Positions 17,433 through 28,423 of a stretch of 53,124 bases of DNA are shown here, piece by piece. Below the pieces are notes generated by a model that did no database searches, was not told where the DNA came from, and was given only the letters and a program-made list of their open reading frames with translations. This DNA comes from Kangiellaceae bacterium. GTDB lineage: Bacteria > Pseudomonadota > Gammaproteobacteria > Enterobacterales > Kangiellaceae. Where the stretch lies: contig JAPHTP010000046.1 in the NCBI GenBank assembly GCA_026196875.1, positions 1 through 53,124 of the forward strand. Reading direction: 5' to 3'. A program made the translations under genes and the position numbers. How positions within the stretch are numbered: position 1 is the first letter of the stretch; every line of letters begins with the position of its first letter.

Positions 17433-20400
17433 TTATCCAACCCAAATTCTCGCATTTCTAAACATACGAGTCCAAGGTCCATCCTCTCCCCACTCTGTCG
17501 GTGCATAAGAGTTTTGTACACTACGAGCAACCCGTTCAGGATGAGGCATCATAATAGTGACGCGACCATTTGTTGTAGTTAACCCTGTAATCCCATGTAA
17601 AGAACCGTTTGGATTACTTGGATATTGAGAAGCTACCTGCCCATAATTATCGATAAAACGAGCTGAAACCAGGCCCGAGCTATTCGCAGCTAACGCAGCT
17701 TCTTCAGATTCATATTCAGCTCGGCCTTCTCCGTGAGAAACCGCAATTGGAATGCGCGAGCCTTCCATTCCTTGTAAGAAAATAGACGGAGATTTGGCCA
17801 CTTCCACCATCGCAAATCGTGCTTCAAACTGCTCAGATATATTTCTTACAAAGTGCGGCCAGTGATCGGTGCCAGGAATGATTGACCGTAAGTTAGACAA
17901 CATTTGACAACCATTACAGATGCCTAGCGCAAAGGTATTTTCTCTTTCGAAAAAGGTTTTAAATTGCGCTTTCAACTTATCGTTAAATAAAATCGACTTA
18001 GCCCAACCTTCACCTGCACCTAACACGTCACCATAGGAGAAACCACCACAAGCAACCAAACCTACAAAACCATCTAAACTAATACGCTCTGCGTGTAAGT
18101 CACTCATATGCACATCAACGGCATTGAAACCGGCCCTGATAAATGCCGCGGCCATTTCCAAATGACTGTTAACACCTTGTTCACGTAAAATCGCTACTTT
18201 CGGTTTATTGTCGATATCTAAGTATTGAACCGCAATGTCTTCAGAAGGATCAAAAGTTAAACTAGGTACGATACCCGGATTGCCTGCATCTAAACGCAAA
18301 TTCTTTTCTTCCAAAGCGCACTGAGGATTATCTCTCAACGCTTGCATACGATAGGTAGTTTCAGACCAAAGCGCTCTTAGCTCCATCAAGTCACGACTGA
18401 GCCATTCGGCTTCACCGTGTTTGATATTAATCACTAAGTCTTTGGTTACACTACCAATATCATGAGCAACTTTATCCAAACCAAACTGAGTAAGCGTCTG
18501 TTTGACTTTCTTGGCATGCTTTTCTGAAACCTGAATGACACAACCGAGTTCTTCGTTAAACAACACATTGAATGCTTCACTCGACAAAGACTGTAAATCA
18601 ATGTTCAAACCGCAGTGTCCAGCAAACGCCATTTCAACTAACGTGGTGAATAAACCACCATCAGAGCGGTCATGATAAGCATGAATCTGACCTTCCGAAT
18701 TCAGATGTTGAATAGCTTTAAAGAATGACTTGAGCATTTCAGCATCTTCAACATCGGCGCATTCATCACCGACTTGATTAAACACTTGCGCCAATGCTGT
18801 GGCACCTAAACGGTTTTTGCCATGGCCTAAATCGATCAAGAATAACCGGCTATCAACATCACGTTTAATCTGCGGCGTTAATGACTGACGAATCTCAGTT
18901 ACCGGAGCAAAGGCTGTCACAATTAATGAAAGCGGTGCTGTTACGCTTTTCTCTTCACCTTCTTCTTGCCATACGGTACGCATGGACATTGAATCTTTAC
19001 CAACAGGAATAGCGATCCCCAGTTTAGGACACAAGTCCATACCAACCGCTTCAACCGCTTCATAAAGGCCGGCGTCTTCACCTTTAGCACCACACGCAGC
19101 CATCCAGTTAGCTGATAAACGAATCTTGCTAATATCTTCAATCTTCGCGCTAGCAATATTGGTTATTGCTTCGGCCACGGCCATACGAGCAGAGGCGCCA
19201 TAATTAAGATTAGCAGCAGGCGTTCTTTCGCCCATTGCCATTGCTTCACCGGTTGTGGCACTCAAGCTGGAAGCGGTTACGGCACAATCAGCAACCGGTA
19301 TTTGCCAAGGACCAACCATTTGATCACGGTGAGTTAAACCACCCACCGTTCGATCGCCAATAGTAATCAAGAATGTTTTATCTGCAACAGCAGGTAAACT
19401 TAAAACGCGGTTAACGGCCTCATCTAAAGTTGAATCAATTTGCATTTTTTTATGCACCACTTTTGCGGACTCTACAGTGCGGTGCATTTTGGGCGGTTTG
19501 CCAAACAAAACATCCATCGGCAAATCAACGGGCTTATTATCAAAGTGCTCGTCATTTAAAGTTAAGTGTTCAGCTTCTGTTGCCTCCCCCAAAACAGCAA
19601 ATGGACAACGTTCTCGTTCACAGATCGCTTCAAACTTGGCAAGATTCTGTGGCGCAACTGCCATCACGTATCTTTCTTGCGACTCGTTACACCAGACTTC
19701 TACAGGACTCATGCCTGGTTCATCATTTGGTACACGGCGCAATTCAAATGAACCGCCGCGCTCACCATCATGAACAAGTTCGGGGACGGCATTGGAAAGT
19801 CCGCCAGCCCCAATATCATGAATAAATTCGATAGGGTTAGCTTCACCCATTGACCAACAGCGATCAATAACTTCCTGACAACGACGTTCCATTTCCGGGT
19901 TTTCCCGTTGCACAGATGCAAAATCTAGATTCTCTTCACTTTGCCCTGATGCCATGGATGAAGCAGCACCGCCACCAAGCCCGATCAACATTGCTGGGCC
20001 GCCTAGTACGATAACGTGATAACCAGGTTTTATTTCCGCTTTCTCAATATGCTGTTCGCGAATGTTACCCATACCGCCGGCGATCATGATTGGTTTGTGG
20101 TAACCGCGAACCTGTTCGCCAAAATCAAATTCAACATTTTGTTGGTAAGTTCGGAAGTACCCGCAAAGGTTTGGACGACCAAATTCGTTATTAAATGCTG
20201 CACCACCTAGGGGGCCTTCAATCATAATATCTAGCGCTGAAACAATACGGCCAGGTTTACCGTAGTGAACTTCCCATGGTTGCTCAAATCCGGGAATTTC
20301 TAAATTAGACACGCTGAAGCCCGTTAAACCGGCTTTAGGTTTACCACCTCGACCTGTTGCCCCCTCGTCGCGAATTTCACCACCTGAACCGGTAGAGGCT

Positions 20401-21326
20401 CCTGGGAAAGGAGAAATTGCAGTTGGATGGTTATGAGTTTCAACCTTCATCAGAATATGAATAGGCTCGATATGATAGTGGTACTCACCGGAATCTGCTT
20501 CAGACCAAAGTCTTGCTTGCTCAAAGCCTTCGATTACTGCAGCATTATCTTTATACGCAGAAAGCACCCCATCAGGTGAAACCTTGTGAGTGTTGCGAAT
20601 CATACCGAATAAGGAAATATCTTTGTCTTGGCCGTCAATAGTCCAACTTGCGTTAAATATTTTATGACGACAATGCTCTGAGTTTGCTTGCGCAAACATC
20701 ATTAATTCCACGTCAGTTGGGTTGCGTTGTAATTCGGTAAAGCGATCAACCAAATAGTCTATTTCGTCATCTGCTAACGCTAGGCCTAAGCTCGAATTCG
20801 CATCAACTAGCGCGTCTCGACCGCCATCAATAATGTCTACGGTTGTTAGAGGCTTAGGTTCTTCTTGCTGGAATAAAACTTCCGCCGCTTGTAATTCGGC
20901 GAAAACGCTTTCCATCATTCGGTCATGAATCAGCGGGAGGAGCTTATTAAATTCGGCATCATCCAAATCTTTGCCATCGATATCTTGAGCATACCAACTG
21001 ATGCCACGCTCCAACCGATTCACCTCGCCTAAACCACAATTGTGTGCAATATCGGTCGACTTAGATGACCAAGGAGAAATCGTCCCCTGTCTTGGCGTCA
21101 CTAGCGCGAAGGAACCCTTGGTTTCCTTTATTTCTTTTTTTGAGCCGTAAGTTAACAGCTTTTTAAGCGTTTCTAGTTTTTGGTCAGAAAGCTCATCGTT
21201 AAGGTCGGCAAAGTGAACGTACTCGGCATAAATACTGCCCAGTTGTGGAACAAGTTTTTTACCTTCGTCGAGTAATTTTTTAGTACGAAAAGATGATAAT
21301 GCGGGAGCACCACGAAGAATTAGCAT
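17433..21326 (-). CDS. purL: Phosphoribosylformylglycinamidine synthase
   Basis: Fourth step of purine synthesis: FGAR plus glutamine and ATP gives FGAM. One ~1297-residue chain of the large gammaproteobacterial type (E. coli about 1295). N-terminal PurS-like region ([16 protein letters not shown]), synthetase domains with [33 protein letters not shown] and YHDRSDGG, and a C-terminal class I amidotransferase with the Cys nucleophile in ALGICNGCQ and MMPHPERV. The start is placed at the ATG at 21326 because the next residues match the family N-terminus. A TTG five codons earlier is less likely. Divergent from mltF, as in E. coli. Confidence 0.97.
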   Translation of the reverse strand: MLILRGAPALSSFRTKKLLDEGKKLVPQLGSIYAEYVHFADLNDELSDQKLETLKKLLTYGSKKEIKETKGSFALVTPRQGTISPWSSKSTDIAHNCGLGEVNRLERGISWYAQDIDGKDLDDAEFNKLLPLIHDRMMESVFAELQAAEVLFQQEEPKPLTTVDIIDGGRDALVDANSSLGLALADDEIDYLVDRFTELQRNPTDVELMMFAQANSEHCRHKIFNASWTIDGQDKDISLFGMIRNTHKVSPDGVLSAYKDNAAVIEGFEQARLWSEADSGEYHYHIEPIHILMKVETHNHPTAISPFPGASTGSGGEIRDEGATGRGGKPKAGLTGFSVSNLEIPGFEQPWEVHYGKPGRIVSALDIMIEGPLGGAAFNNEFGRPNLCGYFRTYQQNVEFDFGEQVRGYHKPIMIAGGMGNIREQHIEKAEIKPGYHVIVLGGPAMLIGLGGGAASSMASGQSEENLDFASVQRENPEMERRCQEVIDRCWSMGEANPIEFIHDIGAGGLSNAVPELVHDGERGGSFELRRVPNDEPGMSPVEVWCNESQERYVMAVAPQNLAKFEAICERERCPFAVLGEATEAEHLTLNDEHFDNKPVDLPMDVLFGKPPKMHRTVESAKVVHKKMQIDSTLDEAVNRVLSLPAVADKTFLITIGDRTVGGLTHRDQMVGPWQIPVADCAVTASSLSATTGEAMAMGERTPAANLNYGASARMAVAEAITNIASAKIEDISKIRLSANWMAACGAKGEDAGLYEAVEAVGMDLCPKLGIAIPVGKDSMSMRTVWQEEGEEKSVTAPLSLIVTAFAPVTEIRQSLTPQIKRDVDSRLFLIDLGHGKNRLGATALAQVFNQVGDECADVEDAEMLKSFFKAIQHLNSEGQIHAYHDRSDGGLFTTLVEMAFAGHCGLNIDLQSLSSEAFNVLFNEELGCVIQVSEKHAKKVKQTLTQFGLDKVAHDIGSVTKDLVINIKHGEAEWLSRDLMELRALWSETTYRMQALRDNPQCALEEKNLRLDAGNPGIVPSLTFDPSEDIAVQYLDIDNKPKVAILREQGVNSHLEMAAAFIRAGFNAVDVHMSDLHAERISLDGFVGLVACGGFSYGDVLGAGEGWAKSILFNDKLKAQFKTFFERENTFALGICNGCQMLSNLRSIIPGTDHWPHFVRNISEQFEARFAMVEVAKSPSIFLQGMEGSRIPIAVSHGEGRAEYESEEAALAANSSGLVSARFIDNYGQVASQYPSNPNGSLHGITGLTTTNGRVTIMMPHPERVARSVQNSYAPTEWGEDGPWTRMFRNARIWVG

Positions 21327-21608
21327 ACTGATATGACTCAAAAATGTGGGTTAAAAATCAAGGCGCAATGATACGCTAAATTTGACAAAGAATGTACCCA
21401 AAAAGGTTCTTTGATATGCAAAAGTTTAGCTAAAATATCGGATACTGCCTAATATGCTGCGCCCCTCAAAACATCTCAATATTCAATATTTTCATTAAGC
21501 TCATCATCTTTTAGTACAACTTCGCTGTAAGCCCCGTGGTTGCTGGGTTTTATTGGTATAACCAGAAATAACTCCACATTTTTTTACAATGAGGTGACAA
21601 TTGTACAC

Positions 21609-21637
21609 TTGCGAAATTTAGATTTAACGACGATAAT
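21609..21637 (+). promoter_or_regulatory. Candidate sigma-70 promoter for mltF
   Basis: TTGCGA (21609-21614) and GATAAT (21632-21637) are separated by 17 bases. This would give a leader of about 215 nt before mltF. Prediction by eye only. Confidence 0.4.
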
Positions 21638-21673
21638 TTATACAAAATGGATTAAAATCAAAGACTTGGCGTG

Positions 21674-21727
21674 AAGCCCTCGTAAATAAAGGGCTTGGCC
21701 CGAAGTGACTGCTTTTGGTCAGTCACT
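21674..21727 (+). other. Two tandem hairpins in the mltF leader
   Basis: AAGCCCT (21674-21680) pairs with AGGGCTT (21690-21696). AGTGACTG (21704-21711) pairs perfectly with CAGTCACT (21720-21727). No T-run follows. They lie downstream of the candidate promoter and could form a structured 5' leader or a small RNA. The rest of 21327-21858 shows no gene. Confidence 0.5.
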
Positions 21728-21858
21728 CGAAATTAAAAACCTGGGTAAGTGGTTTTCAATCGGAAATTGCTTATGAATTTAACAGATTTAGTTTTTGACT
21801 AAAGTCGTCGCGAACGGAGAATGCAGATTTGGAAACAACTCCAAACCAATAAACTCTT

Positions 21859-23334
21859 ATGTTGAGATACCTACAAGTTTCCCCACAACAACTGATTTCG
21901 GGCCTAAAACTTAATGTTTTAGTGAAGCCCGTGTTGCTTGTTATTGGGTTAAGCCTGGTCTCAGCCTGTACCGAGAAAAAGCCATCAAAACTTGAGCAGG
22001 TCATGCGCAAGGGAAAAATAACAGTAGTCACACGTAATAGCCCGACTACTTTTTATGAAAGCGCCAATGGCTATGCTGGCATTGAATATGAGATGGTGAG
22101 TCAATTTGCCGAATTTCTTGGAGTAGAAGTTGATTTTATCGTTAACGACAACCTAAAAGAAATCAATGAACTGGTTAAAAATGAATCAGTAGATTTTGCC
22201 GCTGCTGGTTTAACGGTAACCCCTAGCCGAGAAGAGAATTTACGTTTTGCACCTGCTTACCAAAGAATTACTTCAAAACTAGTTTTTAAACAAGGAAAAA
22301 AATGGCCTAGAAATATCGGCCAGCTTGATGGAGAGCTTAGAGTTGTAGCCCACTCGGCTTACTCACAGGAATTACTCGAATTAAAACCTGATTATCCTGA
22401 GCTCCATTGGTCGGAAACTACCGAACAAACCGCAGAAGAACTATTGATGATGATACTCGATGAAACTATCGATTACACCATAGTAGATTCGACTGAATTG
22501 GACTTAAACCGAAGATTTCACCCAGAATTGGCAGTTGCATTTACTGTTGGCAAACCCCAAACTCTCGCGTGGGCTTTCCCACAATCTCCAGATTACTCTT
22601 TGTTCACCAAGGTGATTGAGTTTTTCGGAAAACAAAATGCTCAAGGTAAAATCGCACAGCTACAAGAGAAATACTACGCGCACGTTGAAAAGTTTGATTA
22701 TGTTGGCGCCCGCCAATTTCATCATGCTGCACAAAACAAATTGACTCCTTACAAAGACCACTTTGTGAAGTCTGCTGGCGATGACATTGACTGGCGATTA
22801 TTAGCCGCACAAAGCTACCAAGAGTCGCATTGGAAACCTAAGGCTAAGTCACCTACTGGTGTTCGCGGCATGATGATGCTGACCTTAAGAACCGCCAAAC
22901 AATTGGGTATATCCAACCGCCTCGACCCTAAGCAAAGTATTGAAGGTGGAGCAAAATATTTTAGAAAAGTGAAAAAGCGCGTACCTGATAGAATCGTAGA
23001 ACCCGACAGAACCTGGTTTGCCTTAGCAGGATACAACGTTGGTTGGGGGCATGTGGAAGACGCCCGGATAATTACTCAACAACAAGGTGCCGATCCTGAT
23101 AAGTGGTCAGACGTAAAAGAAAGACTACCGCTCCTACAAAAAAAGAAGTGGTATAAAAAAACCAAACATGGATATGCCCGTGGTGCTGAACCGGTAAGAT
23201 ACGTTACTAATATTCGACGCTACTATGATGTTTTAGTGTGGCTCGATGAGGAACAGATGGATCCGCTTCCGGATACACCAGAATCAGAACAAGAAGAAGG
23301 CACCTTGGTCGCCGCGCAACCTTCTGACAAATAG
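21859..23334 (+). CDS. mltF: Membrane-bound lytic murein transglycosylase F
   Basis: Outer-membrane-linked enzyme that cleaves peptidoglycan to anhydro-muropeptides. 491 residues. A lipoprotein signal ends in LSLVSAC (lipobox Cys37), followed by an SBP-type (ABC substrate-binding-like) module (~50-270; GITVVTRNSPTTFY-like start and AAGLTVTPSREENLRF). The C-terminal SLT lysozyme-like domain has the catalytic Glu322 in SYQESHWKPKAKSPTG and the AGYNVGWGH motif. The two-module order is diagnostic of MltF. The ATG has no clear ribosome-binding site. Confidence 0.95.
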   Translation: MLRYLQVSPQQLISGLKLNVLVKPVLLVIGLSLVSACTEKKPSKLEQVMRKGKITVVTRNSPTTFYESANGYAGIEYEMVSQFAEFLGVEVDFIVNDNLKEINELVKNESVDFAAAGLTVTPSREENLRFAPAYQRITSKLVFKQGKKWPRNIGQLDGELRVVAHSAYSQELLELKPDYPELHWSETTEQTAEELLMMILDETIDYTIVDSTELDLNRRFHPELAVAFTVGKPQTLAWAFPQSPDYSLFTKVIEFFGKQNAQGKIAQLQEKYYAHVEKFDYVGARQFHHAAQNKLTPYKDHFVKSAGDDIDWRLLAAQSYQESHWKPKAKSPTGVRGMMMLTLRTAKQLGISNRLDPKQSIEGGAKYFRKVKKRVPDRIVEPDRTWFALAGYNVGWGHVEDARIITQQQGADPDKWSDVKERLPLLQKKKWYKKTKHGYARGAEPVRYVTNIRRYYDVLVWLDEEQMDPLPDTPESEQEEGTLVAAQPSDK

Positions 23335-23493
23335 CCTATACAATCGCAGCTTTTCTTCCTAAAGCAATCTCCTGATCAATTTGATCGCAATCAAGTCTAT
23401 TCAATAAATTGTGCAACTTTTTGGGAGTTAACTATACTGAATTAACAACGATTGTTGCTTGAACAACAAAGAAAATCTGTTAGGGTCCCTTTC

Positions 23494-25518
23494 ATGTTGC
23501 AATTCCTACTTCGACCAGGTGTTGAGATTATTAGCCGACTGTCATTATCTAAGAAGTTTTGGTTGATCTTTATCCTGTATCTATTTCCCGTCGGTTATAT
23601 TTCATACTATGCCATTACCAAACACCGCGCTTCAATCGCGGCTACAAATAATGAGATTAGTACGGCTGAATTTTTATATCTATTTAAACCCGTGTTTGTA
23701 AACATGGCTAAATCACGCGGGCTAACCAACGCCTACCTAAATGGGAACCAAGGAGTTCAATCTCAGATCAGCGACACTCGCCAAGAGGTTGATAATCAAT
23801 TGGGGTTTATTACTTCTTCTTCGTTTTACAGCTCACTAAGTGACAATATTAAAAGCAGAATTAGTGAAATTAAAACTGACTGGCAGCAATTAAAAGACCA
23901 GGCATTCGAACTACAGCCTATGGATTCCTTCGAAAGGTATTCTGAGTTGATTAGTGATGTTTTGTCGGTCATGAAGTCAGTAAGTGAGCAAAGTAGGCTA
24001 ATGACCGATACTGAAGCACATACCGCTTTTCTAATTAAGGTTTTTGTCGAAGAGCTACCTGTGCTTGCAGAAGTTACCGGAAAAACTAGGGGTATTGGCG
24101 CCGGCATAGCCGCCAAAGGCTCATTCACCAGCGATTCTTTTATCGCGCTTTCCAATTATCATAAATTGCTTGGTAATATTCGGAACTCGGTAGAACACAG
24201 CCTTACCGGAGCGCTGCAGAGCTCTTCTAAGTTGAATGTACTAACCAGCCCTATTAACAATTTTGACTCTGCCGTAAAGTCTTTTATGAAAGAGACCAAA
24301 GAGTCACTTCTCGACCCAGACGAAGTCTCAATTTCCTCAAATGATTACTTTGCCTCAGGAACACAGGTCATTGAAAAAACTTTGTCCTTGCTCGATTTGA
24401 CTTTTAATCAACTTCAAGAAGCCCTAGCAGAACGTAAAAACGGTATTATTAATGAAGTCTGGATGAATATAATTTCCAGCGTTGCTTTAATTCTCACTGC
24501 CATATATTTGTTTTCTTGCTTTTCAAGCAGCATGATGGACTCAATAAGTCGAATTAAAAATTGTGTAAATTCCGTAGCGGACGGCGATCTGACCGTTAAC
24601 ACAGACATCCAGTCTAGTGACGAAATGCGTGCCATTGGTGAAGATGTGAATGCGATGGTCAGGAACACAAAATCACTGGTAGAAAAAGTACTTTCCGCAA
24701 CCAATGACCTAGTTGATACGGCCCAGAATAATAGCCATTCTGCCAGTCAAACCAGTGAACGCATTTATCAACAAAATATTGAAGTGGAACAAGTCGCCAC
24801 TGCCATGAATCAAATGTCAGCTACGGTACAAGAGGTTGCAAGTAACGCTGAGCAAACAGCTTCATCCACCGCAAGCGCAGATAATGATTCCAAAGCAGGG
24901 TACTCCATAGTAGAAAACACAATTAATTCTATTGGTTCGTTAGCGAATGAACTGGAAGCGGCTTCTTCATCCATTAACGAATTACAAAATAATGTGAACG
25001 GAATCGGCTCGGTGCTTGATGTTATTCAAGGAATAGCTGATCAAACCAATTTATTAGCACTCAATGCTGCGATAGAAGCGGCTCGGGCAGGAGAAAGTGG
25101 TAGAGGCTTTGCAGTTGTAGCAGATGAAGTAAGGACCCTTGCAAGCAAGACCCAGGAGTCCACCGAAGAAATTCGACAAATGATCGATAAACTGCAGAAC
25201 TCCGCATCACTATCAGTTAAATCAATGATTAGTGGGAACGAAAAGAGTCAACAAACAGTTGAAGATGCTCACAAAGCAGGAGACGCTCTTAAACAGATTT
25301 CCGAATCAGTCGGGCATATTAGTTTAATGGGAGAACAAATTGCATCAGCGGCCTCAGAACAATCAAGTGTCGCCGACGAAATTAACCGCAGCATAATGAG
25401 CGTAAAAGAAATATCTGAGATTACCGGAAAAGCAGCTTCAGATTCAGCCAAAAGCAGTCAGTTTCTAAATGAGGTTGCAGGAAATCTAAAACAACTAGTC
25501 GCACAGTTTAAGGTATAA
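23494..25518 (+). CDS. Methyl-accepting chemotaxis protein
   Basis: Transmembrane chemoreceptor signalling to CheA/CheW. A first membrane helix ([16 protein letters not shown]) leads into a ~300-residue periplasmic helical sensor. This contains [12 protein letters not shown], like the start of NIT-type nitrate/nitrite sensor domains (tentative). A second helix follows (~340-360), then HAMP and the long cytoplasmic coiled coil with the conserved hairpin tip [20 protein letters not shown] and VADEVRTLA. The start is set at the ATG at 23494, following TAGGG. A TTG at 23452 would add 14 polar residues ahead of the membrane helix. About 674 residues. No other che genes are nearby. Confidence 0.93.
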   Translation: MLQFLLRPGVEIISRLSLSKKFWLIFILYLFPVGYISYYAITKHRASIAATNNEISTAEFLYLFKPVFVNMAKSRGLTNAYLNGNQGVQSQISDTRQEVDNQLGFITSSSFYSSLSDNIKSRISEIKTDWQQLKDQAFELQPMDSFERYSELISDVLSVMKSVSEQSRLMTDTEAHTAFLIKVFVEELPVLAEVTGKTRGIGAGIAAKGSFTSDSFIALSNYHKLLGNIRNSVEHSLTGALQSSSKLNVLTSPINNFDSAVKSFMKETKESLLDPDEVSISSNDYFASGTQVIEKTLSLLDLTFNQLQEALAERKNGIINEVWMNIISSVALILTAIYLFSCFSSSMMDSISRIKNCVNSVADGDLTVNTDIQSSDEMRAIGEDVNAMVRNTKSLVEKVLSATNDLVDTAQNNSHSASQTSERIYQQNIEVEQVATAMNQMSATVQEVASNAEQTASSTASADNDSKAGYSIVENTINSIGSLANELEAASSSINELQNNVNGIGSVLDVIQGIADQTNLLALNAAIEAARAGESGRGFAVVADEVRTLASKTQESTEEIRQMIDKLQNSASLSVKSMISGNEKSQQTVEDAHKAGDALKQISESVGHISLMGEQIASAASEQSSVADEINRSIMSVKEISEITGKAASDSAKSSQFLNEVAGNLKQLVAQFKV

Positions 25519-25623
25519 GATCATTTAAAGTATGAAAGCTATTTTGCCTAGTAGTACTTGCCAGATCAAAGATATGTGATTTGTTGCTAACCTGCGAAAG
25601 GAGATAGTCTCATTAGCCCATAG

Positions 25624-25655
25624 AGGTGCTTAACAACATGATTCGTTAAGCACCT
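25624..25655. repeat. Perfect 11-bp inverted repeat between chemoreceptor and hemolysin-III genes
   Basis: AGGTGCTTAAC (25624-25634) pairs with GTTAAGCACCT (25645-25655) over a 10-base loop. No T-run follows, so it is not a standard terminator. It may be an RNA stem or protein-binding site. The rest of 25519-25821 has no gene I can support. Confidence 0.7.
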
Positions 25656-25821
25656 TCGGTTGGATAAAAGGACTGTGCTTTTCGTCCCCTCCTCCCTAAT
25701 CAAGCTTCAGTTAAAAGCCAGCATTCTCAAATTTTCAGTGTACACATGTACGCCCAATGCGCTATGATAGGTAGCTCCAGGTACGACCAGTCCCAATTTA
25801 ACCAAGTCGAGATAATGCCAA

Positions 25822-26475
25822 ATGCAATCAAGCACAATGGATCAGAATACATATTCTGGTGAATACTCCAAAGCAGAGGAAATACTTAATACGCTAAGCC
25901 ACGCTTTGGGATTTATTGTTGCGATCGTAGGTTTAGTCCTGATGATTCTAAAGGCAGATGGGAGTACAGCCATAACCAGTGTTAGCATTTACGGCGCTAC
26001 ATTGATTATGATGTTCTTAGCATCCACTTGCTATCACTGGGTCTCTCACCACCGTTGGAAAATTGTATTAAAGCTCTTCGACCATTCGGCTATCTATCTG
26101 TTAATAGCAGGCACCTACACTCCGCTATTGTTAGTTTCCCTGGACGGATGGGTTTCAATCACCGGCCTGGTATTTATTTGGACGCTGGCTTTTGTTGGCG
26201 TTGGATTCAAAATCATCACAGGTACCCGTTTCCCCAAAGTGGCGATAGCGACCTACCTTTGTATGGGGTGGTTTGCCATAGTATTAGCCTACCCTTTGAT
26301 TCAATCCGTTCCCAGTGGCGGTTTGTGGCTATTATTGGCAGGTGGTGTTCTGTTTAGTGTCGGCGTGTTGTTTTATGTAGCGAAACATAAAAAGTACACC
26401 CATGCGATTTGGCATTTATTTGTCGTTGCGGGTTGTAGCTGTCACTTTATGAGCGTCTATCATTTTGTTATTTAA
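25822..26475 (+). CDS. Hemolysin III / PAQR-family membrane protein
   Basis: 217 residues with seven predicted membrane helices. Conserved family residues appear in TLSHALG, STCYHW, FDHSAIYLLIAGTYTP and HAIWHLFVVAGCSCHF, with His/Asp residues that form the PAQR metal site. Bacterial members (TrhA/YqfA) are linked to membrane energy and fluidity; 'hemolysin' is historical. The first ATG is used; a second at 25837 is possible. Converges with the TolB-like gene 8 bp away. Confidence 0.9.
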   Translation: MQSSTMDQNTYSGEYSKAEEILNTLSHALGFIVAIVGLVLMILKADGSTAITSVSIYGATLIMMFLASTCYHWVSHHRWKIVLKLFDHSAIYLLIAGTYTPLLLVSLDGWVSITGLVFIWTLAFVGVGFKIITGTRFPKVAIATYLCMGWFAIVLAYPLIQSVPSGGLWLLLAGGVLFSVGVLFYVAKHKKYTHAIWHLFVVAGCSCHFMSVYHFVI

Positions 26476-26483
26476 CTCTATTT

Positions 26484-27770
26484 CTAGTTGTACCAGCTTA
26501 GCTCTGAGTCTCGAAAGTCAGAATCAATTAGAGGGATTTGGATTACCGGTTTAGCAAGTTCGATAACGAATATATCGATGTCTTTATGTGTTTTATCTTG
26601 CGATTGTGAAAATGCGATCCATTGACCATCTTTGCTCCAGACCGGATGCCAATTGAACCCTTTTTGAACTAACCAATTGATCGGCATTTCGGGTTTTGAA
26701 ATATCTATAATACCAATTTTTGAATGCTCATCAGTACTATGATAAAACACAATAGATTTCCCGTCAGGAGAAAAATTGGCTCCTCCATTATACCCGGCTA
26801 AATCTGTCAACTTTCTGATTAGTTCGCCATTCGGTCTCAATAAGTAAAGCTGAGTTTCACCATTCTTTTTAATACTGGTAACAGCCAAACTTCCGTCAGT
26901 TGTCCAACTTACCCCCACAGAGTTAGCAGGTGATTCTCTGCGCCACTTGGTAGGCATTTTTTCCGCCAGATCCATTGAGTAAAAATAATTCGCTTTCTTG
27001 TCTTCACCTAAAACATCCCACCGCGTATACGTTAATACTCCAGAATCGCCTTTTAAAGATGGCAAATAGTCATGCTCTTTGTGCGTCGTAAGTCTTACTA
27101 ACTCTCCATTTGCCAGGTTCTTTTGGTAAATATCGAATTTGCCATTTCTTCGGCTTTGAAAAAAAATACTACTTGTTGATTTCGACGCGATTGGCCAATT
27201 GTCGGTATTATCGTGCGATGTAATTTGTGTCGACGAATAGAGTAGAGGGTTATATAAATAAATATCACTATTTCCTGAACGATTGGAAGAATATGCAAAC
27301 TTGGTTTCGCTTATTTCACTTCGATAAAAACGCGTAACACTTTCAATTTTCGCCCATGTCGACCAAATTTTTGCTTCGTGTTGTTTCAACTTTAAATCAG
27401 CCTGTCTAATTTCGTCAAAAACATCATGCATCTCACCTCTAAGCTGCGAATATTTGGCAAAGAACTCGATACTCTTCTCCCATGCTTCAATATGCTCATA
27501 AAACGCTTCTCGAAATACATCTGGTGTTTGCGCCCAGTCCAATTTTCTTAAGCTCACGGCATATTTTTCAATCACCAAAGCAATTGGCATTCGCTCCGTG
27601 TCATGATTACGTTTACTGCCAAGTTCATTATCACTCACTAAAATTTTTTCTATATTTACTCGATATGTTTGTAGCAAACTTTCAGAATAAGCATTTGCTG
27701 TTAGGAACGTAAAGCAGACAGAAAGAACTAATATGGAAAAGTTTTTTGAGCGCAGTGATAAAGTTTTCAT
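26484..27770 (-). CDS. Exported TolB-like beta-propeller (PD40) protein
   Basis: Start placed at the ATG at 27770, which opens a signal peptide (MKTLSLRSKNFSILVLSVCF, cleaved near ANAYS) and gives 428 residues. The longer frame would run into tadA. An N-terminal helical part (~30-135) precedes repeated ~45-residue blades with the PD40 pattern: KFAYSSNRSGNSDIYLY, IFFQSRRNGKFDIY, GGANFSPDGKSIVFY and HPVWSKDGQWIAFSQS. It is probably a periplasmic binding or scaffold protein. It lies downstream of guaB-guaA-tadA on the same strand, but no functional link to them is evident. Confidence 0.82.
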   Translation of the reverse strand: MKTLSLRSKNFSILVLSVCFTFLTANAYSESLLQTYRVNIEKILVSDNELGSKRNHDTERMPIALVIEKYAVSLRKLDWAQTPDVFREAFYEHIEAWEKSIEFFAKYSQLRGEMHDVFDEIRQADLKLKQHEAKIWSTWAKIESVTRFYRSEISETKFAYSSNRSGNSDIYLYNPLLYSSTQITSHDNTDNWPIASKSTSSIFFQSRRNGKFDIYQKNLANGELVRLTTHKEHDYLPSLKGDSGVLTYTRWDVLGEDKKANYFYSMDLAEKMPTKWRRESPANSVGVSWTTDGSLAVTSIKKNGETQLYLLRPNGELIRKLTDLAGYNGGANFSPDGKSIVFYHSTDEHSKIGIIDISKPEMPINWLVQKGFNWHPVWSKDGQWIAFSQSQDKTHKDIDIFVIELAKPVIQIPLIDSDFRDSELSWYN

Positions 27771-27855
27771 AAAAACGATTAGCAAAGCTAGGGAAGTGTT
27801 ATTACAGTTTAGCTCAGTTATATTAGCCGGCAAAATTTTACGAAAGATAAGTGGA

Positions 27856-28350
27856 TCAATTGGATTGCTTTTGTTTAGTTGCTTCACGCTTGTTGCGAAA
27901 AAAGAGCTTAAGAAGGTTTGAGCTTTGCTCCTGTAAAACGCCTTCAACAATTTCTATTTGATGATTATGGCCAGAATGCTGTAACAGCTGGTAAAGGCTT
28001 CCCCCAGCCCCTGTCCTCGGGTCACGTGTAGCAAATACTACTTTGTCTACTCGAGCATGCACCATCGCCATGGCACACATTGCGCAAGGCTCTAAGGTGA
28101 CGTACATAGTAGTTTCGATTTGACGGTAGTTCTGCAGCTTTTGGCCGGCTTCTCTTAACGCCATTACTTCCGCATGGGCAGTCGGGTCGTGACAGGCTAT
28201 AGGTTGATTATATCCTCTTCCTATTAATTGATCGTCTTTAACGAGTATTGCTCCGACAGGAACTTCACCATTCGACTCAGCCTGACGGGCCAATTCTAAC
28301 GCTTGTTGCATCCAGAATTCGTGCTCGTTTTGAGGATTAGATTCAGACAT
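27856..28350 (-). CDS. tadA: tRNA-specific adenosine deaminase
   Basis: Deaminates A34 to inosine in tRNA-Arg(ACG), an essential wobble modification. 164 residues of the CDA fold. Zinc and catalytic motifs HAEVMAL (with catalytic Glu) and PCAMCAMAMVHARV are present, with GEVPVGAILV and FATRDPRTGAGG. The Lys/Arg-rich C-terminal helix is typical. It sits near mltF and purL as in E. coli. Downstream of guaA with a stem-loop between. Confidence 0.95.
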   Translation of the reverse strand: MSESNPQNEHEFWMQQALELARQAESNGEVPVGAILVKDDQLIGRGYNQPIACHDPTAHAEVMALREAGQKLQNYRQIETTMYVTLEPCAMCAMAMVHARVDKVVFATRDPRTGAGGSLYQLLQHSGHNHQIEIVEGVLQEQSSNLLKLFFRNKREATKQKQSN

Positions 28351-28377
28351 TTATAAATTAGACGCTAGCTAAAATTG

Positions 28378-28405
28378 GGCGGATTCCGGAATCAAAGGAT
28401 CCGCC
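28378..28405 (-). other. Stem-loop between guaA and tadA
   Basis: GGCGGAT (28378-28384) pairs with ATCCGCC (28399-28405). On the transcribed minus strand only a weak CAATTTTAG follows, so it may act as a partial terminator or as an mRNA stem separating guaA and tadA expression. Confidence 0.45.
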
Positions 28406-28423
28406 GCATGCAATAATAGAAAA

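Noticed and set aside
27733-27921. Plus-strand frame across the tadA/TolB-like gap
   Set aside because: It is antisense to the tadA end and to the signal peptide region, with no independent support.
27771-27950. N-terminal extension of the TolB-like protein
   Set aside because: It would overlap tadA by about 95 bases and hide a proper signal peptide that starts at 27770.
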